Numbered from the stretch's first letter, positions 33,807-43,082 are shown. The stretch: 64,000 bases of DNA from an uncultured Lachnospiraceae bacterium (GCA_905201915.1 CAJKQE010000002.1:43101-107100), one strand, 5' to 3'. Program-made: numbers and translations. Notes: generated by a model not told the origin, from the sequence alone.

Positions 33807-35631
33807 GTATTTCAGACAACTGAAAAAACTGAAACCAAAAGAAATCCAGACTACAATTATGCTGGCTTTTTCTATTGTCTCTATTTCCATCATGTTGATT
33901 TTAGGAATTGTTTTATATTTACGATTTTCTAATTCAGCGAGGGAGGAAACCATAAACAGTACCCAAAAACTTATGGAGCAGACAGGGGAAAATATGGAGG
34001 CATATTTGATGAGTATGCGTCAGATTTCTGATACGGTTTATTATAACGTAATAAAAGAAAATGATTTTGAAAGTCACAAACAGGAAATTCAAGGTGGTAT
34101 GAATCTTTTATATGAGGCAAATAAGGAAAATCTAAGAAGTATTGCTTTGTATAATAATTATGGAAGCTTGATTACTGCAGAGCCCGTAGCGGCACAGAAG
34201 GAAGACCCTGATGTAACCAGTCAGGAATGGTACATGAAAGCTACGGAAGAGATGGAAAATATGCATTTTTCCACACCTCATATTCAGAACTTATTCAATG
34301 ATACAGCACAGAGTTATTATTGGGTGATTTCTTTAAGTAGAGTAGTAGAGTTGACAAATCGGGGAATTCCTCAGTCTGGTGTGTTATTGGTAGACATGGA
34401 TTTTTCCAGCATTTCCAGAATGATGAAACAAATTAATGAAGTAAATAATGGTCAATATTATTATTTATGTGACAGCAACGGAGAGATTATTTATCACCCG
34501 AAACAGATACAGATTAGTGATGGTATTTATGACGAAAACAATAGACAGGCTTCGGCATATAAAGATGGGGTTTATGATGAAACCTTTGAAGGCGAAAACA
34601 GAAAAGTGGTTGTGAATACGGTGAGTTATACAGGATGGAAGCTGGTAGGGGTTATTCCATATTCTACTTTTAATCATGGTATGGTAAATATTCGCTATTT
34701 TGTGGCAATGTTAATACTGTTGATGACTATGATGCTGGTAGTGATTAACCGTATAGTTTCTCTTAGGATTTCCAGCCCAATTTTGAAGTTGAACCATTCT
34801 GTACGGGAATATGAAGCAGGAGAGAAGCCTGAAATTTACATTGGGGGCTCTCAGGAAATCCGTCATTTAGGTTATTCCATTCAGAAATCTTATGAACAGA
34901 TTGATGATTTGATGAAAAAAATTGTGTTAGAGCAAAATGAGAGAAGAAAGAGTGAATTAGACGCATTGCAGAGTCAAATTCATCCTCATTTTCTGTATAA
35001 TACGTTGGAATCAATTACGTGGATGATTGAAGGGGAGAAAAATGATGAAGCTGTTTTTATGATTTCTCAGTTGGCAAGACTGTTTCGTATCAGCCTTTCT
35101 AAAGGGCGTACTATTATAAGTATTAAAGATGAATTACAGCATGCTCAGAGCTATATGAATATTCAGAAAGTTCGCTATAAGAATTCTTTTTCGGTTACTT
35201 TTGATGTAGATGAAGAAGTGTATTCGTATTGCACAGTAAAATTAATTTTGCAGCCTTTGCTGGAAAACGCTATAAATTATGGCGTAAGTGGTATGGATGA
35301 CAGTGGAGAAATTGTAGTTACAGGAAGGATGCAGGAGGACAAGATTGTTCTGGCTGTTTGTGATAATGGATTGGGTATGCCGGAGGAAGAAGCCGCCCTT
35401 GTATTGACAGACAGCAACCGTGTTCATAAACATGGCTCAGGTGTGGGATTAGTAAATGTCAACAGCCGTATTCAAATTGTTTTTGGAAAAGAATACGGAT
35501 TGTTAGTAGAAAGTGAACCTGATGAGGGAACAAGGGTATCAATTCGTATTCCTGCTGTGCCTTATACGGAGGAAAATTGTAAAATACTGGAAAAAGGTCA
35601 TATTATGAAAACTACAGGGGAAAGAGAATGA
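33796..35631 (+). CDS. Membrane sensor histidine kinase (YesM-like)
   Basis: A 611-residue kinase. Helix 1 (about 18-42), an extracytoplasmic Cache-like sensor (about 45-300, with ITAEPVAAQKEDPDVTSQEWY), helix 2 (about 300-320), a HAMP segment, then the His_kinase domain with QIHPHFLYNTLE (His396/His398) and an ATPase domain with DNGLGMPEE and GSGVGLVNV. The GTG at 33796 has GGAG before it and overlaps the regulator gene by 11 bases; longer readings would lie inside that gene. It probably senses sugar directly or through the binding proteins encoded next. Confidence 0.92.
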   Translation: MKNKYFRQLKKLKPKEIQTTIMLAFSIVSISIMLILGIVLYLRFSNSAREETINSTQKLMEQTGENMEAYLMSMRQISDTVYYNVIKENDFESHKQEIQGGMNLLYEANKENLRSIALYNNYGSLITAEPVAAQKEDPDVTSQEWYMKATEEMENMHFSTPHIQNLFNDTAQSYYWVISLSRVVELTNRGIPQSGVLLVDMDFSSISRMMKQINEVNNGQYYYLCDSNGEIIYHPKQIQISDGIYDENNRQASAYKDGVYDETFEGENRKVVVNTVSYTGWKLVGVIPYSTFNHGMVNIRYFVAMLILLMTMMLVVINRIVSLRISSPILKLNHSVREYEAGEKPEIYIGGSQEIRHLGYSIQKSYEQIDDLMKKIVLEQNERRKSELDALQSQIHPHFLYNTLESITWMIEGEKNDEAVFMISQLARLFRISLSKGRTIISIKDELQHAQSYMNIQKVRYKNSFSVTFDVDEEVYSYCTVKLILQPLLENAINYGVSGMDDSGEIVVTGRMQEDKIVLAVCDNGLGMPEEEAALVLTDSNRVHKHGSGVGLVNVNSRIQIVFGKEYGLLVESEPDEGTRVSIRIPAVPYTEENCKILEKGHIMKTTGERE

Positions 35632-36602
35632 AGAAGGATAAAAAAATGTTTATTCTCATAGAGGCTGTGTTGGGCACTATGGTGGTTCTTCTGGCTTTTG
35701 TTATGCTGCGGGAGAAAAATGAAGAGCAGAGTTATCAGATATCGGTAGTTGTAGAAAATGCAGATGATAGACAGTGGTTCGCATTTAAGTATGGGTTGAA
35801 GATGGCAGCAGAAGATAAAGGTGTGGAAATGGTTATGGTAAGCACAGGTGCATCACTTAGTCAGGAGGAGGAAAAAAAGTTAATTGAAGAGGAAATTAAA
35901 AACGGTGCAGATGGAATAATTGTACAGCCTGTGTCAGGAGAAGATACGCAAAATATGTTGAAAAAAATTGGCAATAAGGCGGAAATTATGCTGATTGAGG
36001 ATGTTCCATCAGAGAAAAATGAAATATCCGAGTTTCCTGTGGTGCAGCCAGATGCTTATGCAATGGGTAAGACGTTAGCAGAAGAACTTTTAAAGGATTA
36101 TGGTGGAAATCTGGAAGGAAAAACTCTGGGTATTTTAGCAAGAGAAGGAAATTTTAAAAGCAGTCTTAATAAAGAAAAGGGATTTATAGAAACTTTGCAG
36201 GGTACAGGAGCTGAAATTATCTGGTCAGATACAAAAAAAGCAGAAGATGAGGGAAGCACTTTTTTGGAAAGTAAGCCTGAGGTGGATTTTATAGTTGCCT
36301 TGGATGATAATAGCCTGATTGCTGCAGGAGAAGGGGCAGTGGCAAATAATCTTCATGGAGCCATTGTCTATGGAATTGGAAATTCTACTCAGGCTGTTTA
36401 TTACTTGGATATGGGAGCTGTAGAATGTCTTGTAGTTCCGGATACATTTAATGTAGGGTATCAGAGTTTGACAGAGCTGGTGAATAAACTTGACAAAATG
36501 TTTTATGAATGTGCAAATCCAAAGATTTCTTATACAGTTATGAGAAAAGAAAACTTGTTTTCAAAGGAAAATCAGGAAGTCATTTTTACTATGAGTCAGT
36601 AA
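35628..36602 (+). CDS. Membrane-anchored sugar-binding-protein homologue (sensor type)
   Basis: A 324-residue protein of the periplasmic binding protein type 1 fold (QISVVVENADDRQWFAFKYGLKMAAEDKGV, then GADGIIVQPVSG). The N-terminus is an uncleaved-looking helix (about 8-28) without a lipobox Cys, so the protein is tethered to the membrane. It overlaps the kinase gene by four bases (ATGA-type), which implies tight coupling of expression. In clostridia such tethered binding proteins (XylFII type) present sugar to a LytS/YesM kinase; this one probably does likewise. It has no transport partner of its own. Confidence 0.82.
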   Translation: MKKDKKMFILIEAVLGTMVVLLAFVMLREKNEEQSYQISVVVENADDRQWFAFKYGLKMAAEDKGVEMVMVSTGASLSQEEEKKLIEEEIKNGADGIIVQPVSGEDTQNMLKKIGNKAEIMLIEDVPSEKNEISEFPVVQPDAYAMGKTLAEELLKDYGGNLEGKTLGILAREGNFKSSLNKEKGFIETLQGTGAEIIWSDTKKAEDEGSTFLESKPEVDFIVALDDNSLIAAGEGAVANNLHGAIVYGIGNSTQAVYYLDMGAVECLVVPDTFNVGYQSLTELVNKLDKMFYECANPKISYTVMRKENLFSKENQEVIFTMSQ

Positions 36603-36615
36603 AGTGAGGTAAAGA

Positions 36616-37659
36616 ATGCGAAAAAGAAAATTAACGGGGATAGGAATTTTGCTTGGCGCAGCAACGCTGCTCTTGTCAGGCTGTCATGAAAAAGAAACAC
36701 TCCAAAAACTCCATGTAGGCGTGACTTATTATGATCAGAGTGATACTTATTTGAATGAATTGATTGGAATTTTTAAAGAAAGTTTAAAGGAAATAGAAAG
36801 TGATAAACTGGAAGTATCTGTAACTATACAGGATGCAGCAGGTGTGCAGAAAAATCAGAACGATCAAGTGGAAGAATTGCTTGATGAGGGATGTAATATT
36901 TTATGTGTAAATTTGGTAGACCGAGCAGATCCTTCAGAGATTATTGACCTTGCAAGGGAAAGAGAAGTGCCAATTATCTTTTTTAACAGGGAACCGGTGG
37001 CAGAAGACTTGCACCAATGGGATAAATTATATTATGTAGGGGCAGACGCAAAGCAGTCCGGTAAATTGCAGGGAGAACTGGCAGTAGAAATGATAGAGGC
37101 AAACAGTCAAATTGATAAAAATAAAGACGGAAAAATCCAGTATGTTGTTCTGGAGGGAGAGATGGGGCATCAGGACGCTATTATTCGGACAGAAAATGCT
37201 GTAAACACGTTAAAAGAAAATGGAATTGAAGTGGAAAAGCTTAGCTGCAAAATTGCAAACTGGAATAGAGCGCAGGCGCAGAACAGAATGGAGCAGATTA
37301 TCGGAGAGTATCAGAACAAAATTGAACTGGTATTGGGAAATAACGATGATATGGCATTAGGAGCTGTGGATGCTTACAAAAAATTAAATTATACGTCTGC
37401 TGCACTGCCTGCTTTTTTAGGGATAGACGGGACAGAAGCCGGTTTGCAAGGCGTAGAAAATCAAGAATTATGGGGAACTGTGTATAACGATAAAGAGGGA
37501 CAGGCGAAAGCTATGGCAGAATTATCAGCAGCGTTGATTACAGGGGAAGGAATGGAAAATATTTCTTTTAAAAATGAGAGATATGTATACTTGCCATATT
37601 ACAAAGTAAACTCTGAGAATGTAAGTGAATTTATGCAGGGAAATTTTGTGTCACAATAA
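36616..37659 (+). CDS. MglB-like sugar-binding lipoprotein (second copy)
   Basis: A 347-residue lipoprotein (lipobox LLLSGCHEK, Cys at residue 23) with the MglB pattern: DQSDTYLNELIGIF, CNILCVNLVDRADPSEI, DKNKDGKIQYVVLEGEMGHQDA and LGNNDDMALGAVDAY. It is closer in size to E. coli MglB than the protein at 27452. It lies 13 bases after the tethered binding protein in the two-component operon. It may feed the mgl importer or act as a second sensor, as for galactose/glucose systems with two binding proteins. Confidence 0.85.
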   Translation: MRKRKLTGIGILLGAATLLLSGCHEKETLQKLHVGVTYYDQSDTYLNELIGIFKESLKEIESDKLEVSVTIQDAAGVQKNQNDQVEELLDEGCNILCVNLVDRADPSEIIDLAREREVPIIFFNREPVAEDLHQWDKLYYVGADAKQSGKLQGELAVEMIEANSQIDKNKDGKIQYVVLEGEMGHQDAIIRTENAVNTLKENGIEVEKLSCKIANWNRAQAQNRMEQIIGEYQNKIELVLGNNDDMALGAVDAYKKLNYTSAALPAFLGIDGTEAGLQGVENQELWGTVYNDKEGQAKAMAELSAALITGEGMENISFKNERYVYLPYYKVNSENVSEFMQGNFVSQ

Positions 37660-37702
37660 AAAAGAAACTGGACAAAAAAAGGAAAAATTGTCAGAAATCC
37701 CC

Positions 37703-37731
37703 TATACAAGAAGAGATGGGTTGTGTATAAT
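37703..37731 (+). promoter_or_regulatory. Promoter of the polysaccharide deacetylase gene
   Basis: TATACA at 37703-37708, a 17-base spacer and TATAAT at 37726-37731, 31 bases before the start codon. Confidence 0.55.
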
Positions 37732-37762
37732 AAAGGTATATTACAAAAGAGAGGAGTATATT

Positions 37763-38914
37763 ATGGACTACGATGAAAGATTTCGGTCTGGGGATGAGTT
37801 TGATGACGAAGAGTATGAGCGTCGCCGTCAGGCACGTATGATGCGCCGCAGACAAGAACGTCTGAGGCAGATTAGACGTAGAAAACTTATGCGAATTGTG
37901 GCCATGGCAGGAGTGTTAGTGCTTGCAATCTTTTTGATTGCAAAAGGGGTTACGGCATTAACTTCGGGCTTTGGCAAGAGAAAACCTACAGAAATCAGCA
38001 AAGAGGTAAAAGCCGAGACAAAAACGGGAGAAATTCCGGCAGCAAAACAGCCGGTAATGAGCGCTTCAGATATTCAGAAGCTTTCCGGCGATATGACAAT
38101 CTTTGGCTGGCAGACAGATGAAACAGGAAAATGGTATCGAAATGCAGACGGAACCTTCTTTGAAGCGGGTTGGAAGGAAATTGACGGAGCAAAATACTAT
38201 TTTGATGAAAATGGCTATGTAAAAACCGGTTGGTTGGAACTTGACGGAAAAGACTACTATTTTGACGAAGAAGGGCGTTATGATAGCAGTAAGGTTCGTC
38301 CAATGGTAGCGTTGACTTATGATGATGGACCGGGAAAATACACAGATAAGCTTTTAGACTGTCTGGAAGAAAATAATGCAAAAGCAACATTTTTCATGCT
38401 GGGTGAAAATGCAGAAAGATATCCTGATATTGTAAAAAGGATATATGACAGTGGCATGGAATTAGGAAATCATACATACGATCATCAAATGCTTCCAAGT
38501 CTGTCATCTGAGGAGATTTCAGACGAAATAGGAAAGACCAACAGTATTATTGAAAATGCAGCAGGTGTTCCGGCAGATAGTTTAAGACCTCCTGGTGGAA
38601 GTTTTAATGAAAGCGTACAGGAATTGGCTGGTATGCCGATTATAAAATGGAGCTTAGATACAAAAGACTGGAAGACGAAAAATGCAGATGCTACTTATCA
38701 GAAAACGATGGATAATGTACAGGATGGTTCTGTTGTTTTAATGCATGATATTCATGAATCATCTGTAGAAGCGTCCCTGCGTTTAATCCCTGAATTGGTA
38801 GAAAAGGGTTACAAATTAGTGACTGTACAGGAGTTGGCAGAAGCAAAGGGAATTGATTTAGAAGATGGTGAAGTATATTATTACTTTGGAGAAGGAACTC
38901 AAGAGGTAGAATAA
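37763..38914 (+). CDS. Membrane-anchored polysaccharide deacetylase with wall-binding repeats
   Basis: A 383-residue protein. A charged N-terminus rich in Arg (1-42) precedes a membrane helix (about 43-66) and a linker. Two to three cell-wall-binding repeats follow (about 112-172; GKWYRNADGTFFEAGW, KYYFDENGYVKTGW, DYYFDEEGRY). The NodB domain (about 178-370) has TYDDGP with Asp187/Asp188, HTYDH with His237/His241, RPPGG, WSLDTKDW and LMHDI, so the metal and catalytic residues are complete. It probably removes N-acetyl groups from peptidoglycan GlcNAc, which gives lysozyme resistance. The ATG at 37763 follows GAGGAG; upstream readings are unsupported. Confidence 0.93.
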   Translation: MDYDERFRSGDEFDDEEYERRRQARMMRRRQERLRQIRRRKLMRIVAMAGVLVLAIFLIAKGVTALTSGFGKRKPTEISKEVKAETKTGEIPAAKQPVMSASDIQKLSGDMTIFGWQTDETGKWYRNADGTFFEAGWKEIDGAKYYFDENGYVKTGWLELDGKDYYFDEEGRYDSSKVRPMVALTYDDGPGKYTDKLLDCLEENNAKATFFMLGENAERYPDIVKRIYDSGMELGNHTYDHQMLPSLSSEEISDEIGKTNSIIENAAGVPADSLRPPGGSFNESVQELAGMPIIKWSLDTKDWKTKNADATYQKTMDNVQDGSVVLMHDIHESSVEASLRLIPELVEKGYKLVTVQELAEAKGIDLEDGEVYYYFGEGTQEVE

Positions 38915-38920
38915 AATAGA

Positions 38921-38976
38921 AAATGCTCTTTTTGTATAGAGAAGCTGGGGCTTGCTATACAGAAAGAGCATTTTTT
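38921..38976 (+). terminator. Terminator after the deacetylase gene
   Basis: AAATGCTCTTTTTGTATAG (38921-38939) pairs with CTATACAGAAAGAGCATTT (38955-38973) with one small mismatch, then T's. Confidence 0.8.
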
Positions 38977-39029
38977 GCGGTGGGAAAAGATATTTTCATA
39001 TTTACTTATATATTATTATTTTATATACT

Positions 39030-39057
39030 ATAAGTATTATAGAATAACGATACTTAT
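39030..39057. promoter_or_regulatory. Inverted repeat before the PadR gene, operator candidate
   Basis: ATAAGTAT at 39030-39037 faces ATACTTAT at 39050-39057. A shorter palindrome CTATAA-GTA-TTATAG overlaps it. It lies 27 bases before the PadR start codon, where autoregulation by PadR proteins usually acts. Confidence 0.45.
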
Positions 39058-39083
39058 ATGTTTTGTAAGAGGAGGTGAACTTT

Positions 39084-39437
39084 ATGGGAAAATATTGTGA
39101 AAAATTTAAGAAAGGATATCTTGATATGCTACTTCTTCAATTATTATCTGAAGGAGATTTATATGGATATGAGATGGCACAGTTATTTAATACACTTTCA
39201 GATAATATTATTACACTCACAGCAGGGAATATGTATCCGGCATTGTATAGATTAGAGGATAAAGGTTTTATTTCCAAAAGAAAGGAATTAGTAGGAAGAA
39301 GAATGGAGGTTGTCTATTATCATTTAACAGAGCTGGGAGAAGCAGAGCTTCAGGAGATGCGTTCAGATTATCAAACAGTTATAGATATTAATGAGAGAAT
39401 TTTCAATTATAAAGTCAGCAGAGAGGTGGCAAAATAA
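39084..39437 (+). CDS. PadR-family transcriptional regulator
   Basis: A 117-residue winged-helix repressor of the PadR family (FKKGYLDMLLLQLLSEGDLYGYEMAQLFN, then MYPALYRLEDKGFISKRKE and the beta wing VYYHLTELGEAEL). The ATG at 39084 follows AGGAGGTG. It ends one base before the next gene. PadR proteins of this size usually repress a membrane protein or transporter operon with a HAAS/DUF1700-type partner, as here, and respond to cell-envelope stress or drugs. Confidence 0.92.
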   Translation: MGKYCEKFKKGYLDMLLLQLLSEGDLYGYEMAQLFNTLSDNIITLTAGNMYPALYRLEDKGFISKRKELVGRRMEVVYYHLTELGEAELQEMRSDYQTVIDINERIFNYKVSREVAK

Positions 39438-39438
39438 C

Positions 39439-39837
39439 ATGATAAGAAATAAAAATTGTTTACAATATTACTATATTCTGAGGGGATTATTTCCAAATGT
39501 GGGATATGCAGAAGGTAAATTTTTAAGAGATGTAAAAATGCAGTTACGTGATTATTCTTTAATACATTATGATTGCACTTTTGAAGATGTCATAGCTAAT
39601 TTTGGCTCCCCAGAAGATATTGTAAAGGATTATTTAAGTAATCAGCAGCCGCAGGTATTGTATCAGTCTGTATTGCTTTCCAGAAAAAAACAAATGTTAA
39701 TATTTGCAGGTATTTTGGCAATTTTTATTACTGCTGTTGCGGTTGTATTTTGCTATTATCGTGCATATCAGAATTTTTTGTTGTATGAACCTACGATTGT
39801 TGAAACTACCATAGATGGAGGGACAGTAACACCATAA
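39439..39837 (+). CDS. Small HAAS/DUF1700-like membrane protein (PadR partner)
   Basis: A 132-residue protein. The first about 80 residues form a helical domain (LQYYYILRGLFPNVGYAEGKFLRDVKMQL, then FGSPEDIVKDYL), as in the HAAS domain of DUF1700 and DUF6120-like proteins. One membrane helix (about 93-115, MLIFAGILAIFITAVAVVFCYY) and a short outer tail follow. The ATG at 39439 starts one base after the PadR stop. These pairs are common in clostridia, and the membrane protein is thought to work with the regulator; its own function is not known. Confidence 0.75.
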   Translation: MIRNKNCLQYYYILRGLFPNVGYAEGKFLRDVKMQLRDYSLIHYDCTFEDVIANFGSPEDIVKDYLSNQQPQVLYQSVLLSRKKQMLIFAGILAIFITAVAVVFCYYRAYQNFLLYEPTIVETTIDGGTVTP

Positions 39838-39958
39838 ACTATATTTTATCTTGCTAAAACGCTATAAAGATGATATGATAAAACAAATAAATAAAAGTTT
39901 TATATATTTGTTTTATAAGATATTAATAAATACAAAATGTTATAAACATTATTTATAG

Positions 39959-39998
39959 TAGCCTAAATCAATATCTTCAAACAGATTGATTTAGGCTA
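39959..39998 (+). terminator. Terminator or attenuator before the MalEFG-like operon
   Basis: TAGCCTAAATCAAT (39959-39972) pairs with ATTGATTTAGGCTA (39985-39998), 14 perfect bases, with TCT/AGA pairing inside, then TTGAATTTTT. Only 35 bases separate it from the next start codon and no promoter is seen between them, so a leader attenuator is possible. Confidence 0.7.
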
Positions 39999-40033
39999 TT
40001 GAATTTTTAAAAACCAATGGGGAGGTAGCGTCT

Positions 40034-41344
40034 ATGAAGAAAAAATTAGCATTTATTATGGCAGGATTATTGTGTGTAGCATCTTTGGTATCTTGTAAAT
40101 CTTCCAATTCTTCAGAGGGAAACAAGAAGGAGGAAACACCTAAAGTGACAGAGGACACCAGAGACCATTCCAAGATGATTATCGCTATTTCGGAAAGCCA
40201 GAAAGAGTTTTATACCATGGCAATCGCAAAGTACGTGAAGCTTTATCCGGAAACGGAAATTGACGTTGAAGTTATTCCTCATATAGATAATGCGCCTACG
40301 GAGGAAAACGAAAAAATAAAGAAAGAAATGAAGGATATGCAGGTGCAGATTATGGCAGGCAAAGGTCCTGATGTTTTTCTTTTGGATGAAGAGAATATCG
40401 TATTGCCGGATATGGTAAAAAGCAGTTACAACGGAGTATTTTTAGACTTGAATACAGTGATAGAGGGATTAGCAGATATGCCGCTTAATCAAACTGTGTT
40501 AAAAGCGGGGGAAGATGACGGGAAACAGTATTTTCTACCATTGGGATATATGCTGCCGGGAATTGCTGTGACAGAGGAGATGCTGGGAGAATGGACGCCG
40601 TCATCTGACCAGCCGGATAAATTTCTGAAAGAGGTTTCTTCTCATACAGGAGTAAAGGGATTTCCAGCGGAATTTTATATGAAAGAGTATATGGCGGGAC
40701 TTTTTGGAACGTCTGTTTTCGATTATGAAGAAAAGACAATTACTTTTTCTAAAGAATTACAGAATATGGCAGAACTGCTAGCAGAGAGACAGGAGCTTTC
40801 TTTTGATGAAGCACAGGAATTACCCAATGTGATGATAATGGGACATTCCTCAGAGAGTTCTTTAACAGAACTTATGAAAAGGTCTTTTGCTTCTGATGTA
40901 GATGTTAAGTTCCTTCCGTTTCCAAACGGAGAAAAAGGAGTAAATGCACAGGTGAATGTGTTTGCGGCAGTTCGGGCAAACAGTGATTATGCTTCACAGG
41001 CAGGAGATTTTTTAGAATTTTTATTATCCGATGAAGTGCAGGGAAGTACAGGTTGGGAGAAATTTGGAAATGGAAAGAGATTTACAGCTATTCCTGTGAA
41101 TAACAATGCCATTGTACCGGCATATCAGTATTGGCTGAGTTCAGGAACGGAAGAATATCAGGAAGAAGCTGCCAAAAAGGCAGAGGAGCTGTTTCAGATT
41201 ACACAGCAGGTTACGACAGCTCGTTTCTGTCAATATGAAAATTCTCTGATTTTTGATGCAATCTTTATGACCAGTGAAGAGAGTTCTGTGGAGAAAAAGC
41301 TGGATAATTTAAAAGATGAATTACGCTTCTATTTTGATGAATAA
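40034..41344 (+). CDS. Extracellular solute-binding lipoprotein (MalE/UgpB type)
   Basis: A 436-residue sugar-binding protein. The lipobox LVSCKS puts the lipid Cys at residue 21. A type 1 carbohydrate-binding domain follows, with the usual KGPDVFLLDEENI-like segment, then PLGYMLPGIAVTEEML and a C-terminal NPxx-less helix rich region. The start is fixed by GGGGAGGTAG. It is the first gene of an operon with two permeases of the MalF/MalG type. No ATPase gene is linked; a shared ATPase such as MsmK would be needed. Ligand unknown; oligosaccharides are typical. Confidence 0.85.
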   Translation: MKKKLAFIMAGLLCVASLVSCKSSNSSEGNKKEETPKVTEDTRDHSKMIIAISESQKEFYTMAIAKYVKLYPETEIDVEVIPHIDNAPTEENEKIKKEMKDMQVQIMAGKGPDVFLLDEENIVLPDMVKSSYNGVFLDLNTVIEGLADMPLNQTVLKAGEDDGKQYFLPLGYMLPGIAVTEEMLGEWTPSSDQPDKFLKEVSSHTGVKGFPAEFYMKEYMAGLFGTSVFDYEEKTITFSKELQNMAELLAERQELSFDEAQELPNVMIMGHSSESSLTELMKRSFASDVDVKFLPFPNGEKGVNAQVNVFAAVRANSDYASQAGDFLEFLLSDEVQGSTGWEKFGNGKRFTAIPVNNNAIVPAYQYWLSSGTEEYQEEAAKKAEELFQITQQVTTARFCQYENSLIFDAIFMTSEESSVEKKLDNLKDELRFYFDE

Positions 41345-41358
41345 GAGGGAGGCGTTCT

Positions 41359-42231
41359 ATGAAAAATAGATATCATTTGCTGGAAAGGAGAAAAAAGCTC
41401 ACAGGACTTTTGTTGGCAGCGCCGGTTTTATTGGGAACTTTTGTTTTCTTTTTGCTGCCGTTTGCTATATGTGTGAAGTATTCTTTTACTTTTGGTGTGG
41501 GTGGAGCTTACTTTGTAGGGTTTGATAATTACAAAGAGGTTTTTTCTTCTTATGCGTTTCAGTTGGCAGCTGCAAATACACTGCGGTTTCTGGTTATTGG
41601 CGTTACCTTAAATCTTGTGCTGAGTTTTTTTATTGCACTGCTGATAAAGAAAAGATTGGCGGGAAGTCGCTTTTTCCGCTATATCCTTTTGCTGCCTTTG
41701 GTGCTTCCCATAGCCAGTGCTGTTATGGTTATTCAAGTATTTTTTGCAGAGACAGGGATTATCAATCATTGGCTGATATCCATAGGAGTGCCGATGGTGC
41801 AATGGATGGAAGGGCCAAGTGCCTTTTATGTATTACTGGGCTTGTATATATGGAAAAGCTTCGGATATAGTGTGATTTTGTTGTTATCCGGTCTGAATAC
41901 CATTCCGGAGGAATTTTATCAGACGGCGGCGGTGGAAGGAGCAGGAAGTTTGAAAAAGCTGGTTTCTATTACATTGCCAATGATGGCTCCACATTTTTTT
42001 CTGGCAGCAGTTATGGGTATTGTAAATGCTTTTAAATCTTATCGTGAAGCGTTTCTTTTAGGGGGAAAGCACCCGCATGACAGTATTTATATGATACAAC
42101 ATTTCCTGAATAACAATTTTGAAAATTTGAACTATCAGAAATTAAGCGTGGCGGCAATCCTGCTGTTTCTGGTGTTGTTTTTTCTATTATGCGGATTGTA
42201 TCTGCTTCAAAATAGATACAGGGAGGAATGA
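41359..42231 (+). CDS. Sugar ABC importer permease, MalF type
   Basis: A 290-residue membrane protein with six helices and the conserved ATPase-contact loop EEFYQTAAVEGAGSLKKLVSITLPMMAPH. This EAA-type loop, seen here as AAVEGAG, is the site where the importer ATPase docks. It lies 14 bases after the binding-protein gene, behind GAGGGAGG. It pairs with the next permease. Confidence 0.9.
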   Translation: MKNRYHLLERRKKLTGLLLAAPVLLGTFVFFLLPFAICVKYSFTFGVGGAYFVGFDNYKEVFSSYAFQLAAANTLRFLVIGVTLNLVLSFFIALLIKKRLAGSRFFRYILLLPLVLPIASAVMVIQVFFAETGIINHWLISIGVPMVQWMEGPSAFYVLLGLYIWKSFGYSVILLLSGLNTIPEEFYQTAAVEGAGSLKKLVSITLPMMAPHFFLAAVMGIVNAFKSYREAFLLGGKHPHDSIYMIQHFLNNNFENLNYQKLSVAAILLFLVLFFLLCGLYLLQNRYREE

Positions 42232-42233
42232 GA

Positions 42234-43082
42234 ATGAAAAGACAATCACAGATTTTGAGTATTATCTTTTTCCTTTTTTTAGGAGTTTTGGTATTATTCC
42301 CTGCAATCTATACTGTGTGTAACAGTTTTATGTCGCCATCTGAAATTGAGAGCTATTATGGAGCTGTCATAAACCAGAAGGAAAATGCTGAGGCTGCTTT
42401 TCATATCATACCTAATGCCTTTTCTTTGGAAGGTTATTATATGGTGTTTTTGAGAAGCACAGATTATCTCATGAAATTTTGGTACAGCCTTTTTCTGTGC
42501 ATAGTAATATCAGCTGGTCAGATTTTTGTCAGTGCATTGGGAGGATTTGCATTTGCCAAATATCCCATTCCGTTTAAAAAAGTTATCCTTTTTCTGTTAA
42601 TGGTATTGATGATGATGCCTATACAGGTAACACTTGTTCCTAATTATATTATTTTGGACGAATTAAAGCTTTTGGACTCATGGCTTGCCTTGATTTTGCC
42701 TATGACGTTTCTGCCTTTTGGAACTGTATTTATGACACAGATTTTTAAAAGAATACCGGATGAGATTTTAGATGCGGCACAACTGGATGGTGCGGGAACA
42801 TTTCAGATATTATTTCGGGTTGTTATGCCCGTAGGAAAAGGCGGGATTATCAGTGTATTTCTTTTGTCCTTTGTGGATACATGGAATATGGTGGAACAAC
42901 CTATGACTTTTTTAAGAGATACTTTGCGATATCCTCTTTCCGTATTTCTTGCCAGTGTCAATGAAGTTAATTTTTCATTATCGTTTGTGTGCGGTGTTTT
43001 GGCAGCGTTACCCATGCTTTTATTGTTTTTCTTTTTTCATGAAGAACTGACTCAGGGAATTGAATTGTCAGGTGTGAAGTAG
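42234..43082 (+). CDS. Sugar ABC importer permease, MalG type
   Basis: A 282-residue six-helix permease with the contact loop PDEILDAAQLDGAGTFQILFRVVMPV and the MalG-like FAFAKYPIPFKK. The ATG at 42234 is preferred to one at 42228, because GGGAGG at 42221-42226 is seven bases before it. It follows the first permease directly. An insert after helix 1 (EIESYYGAVINQKENAEAAFHI) is common in these proteins. It completes a MalEFG unit without its ATPase. Confidence 0.9.
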   Translation: MKRQSQILSIIFFLFLGVLVLFPAIYTVCNSFMSPSEIESYYGAVINQKENAEAAFHIIPNAFSLEGYYMVFLRSTDYLMKFWYSLFLCIVISAGQIFVSALGGFAFAKYPIPFKKVILFLLMVLMMMPIQVTLVPNYIILDELKLLDSWLALILPMTFLPFGTVFMTQIFKRIPDEILDAAQLDGAGTFQILFRVVMPVGKGGIISVFLLSFVDTWNMVEQPMTFLRDTLRYPLSVFLASVNEVNFSLSFVCGVLAALPMLLLFFFFHEELTQGIELSGVK

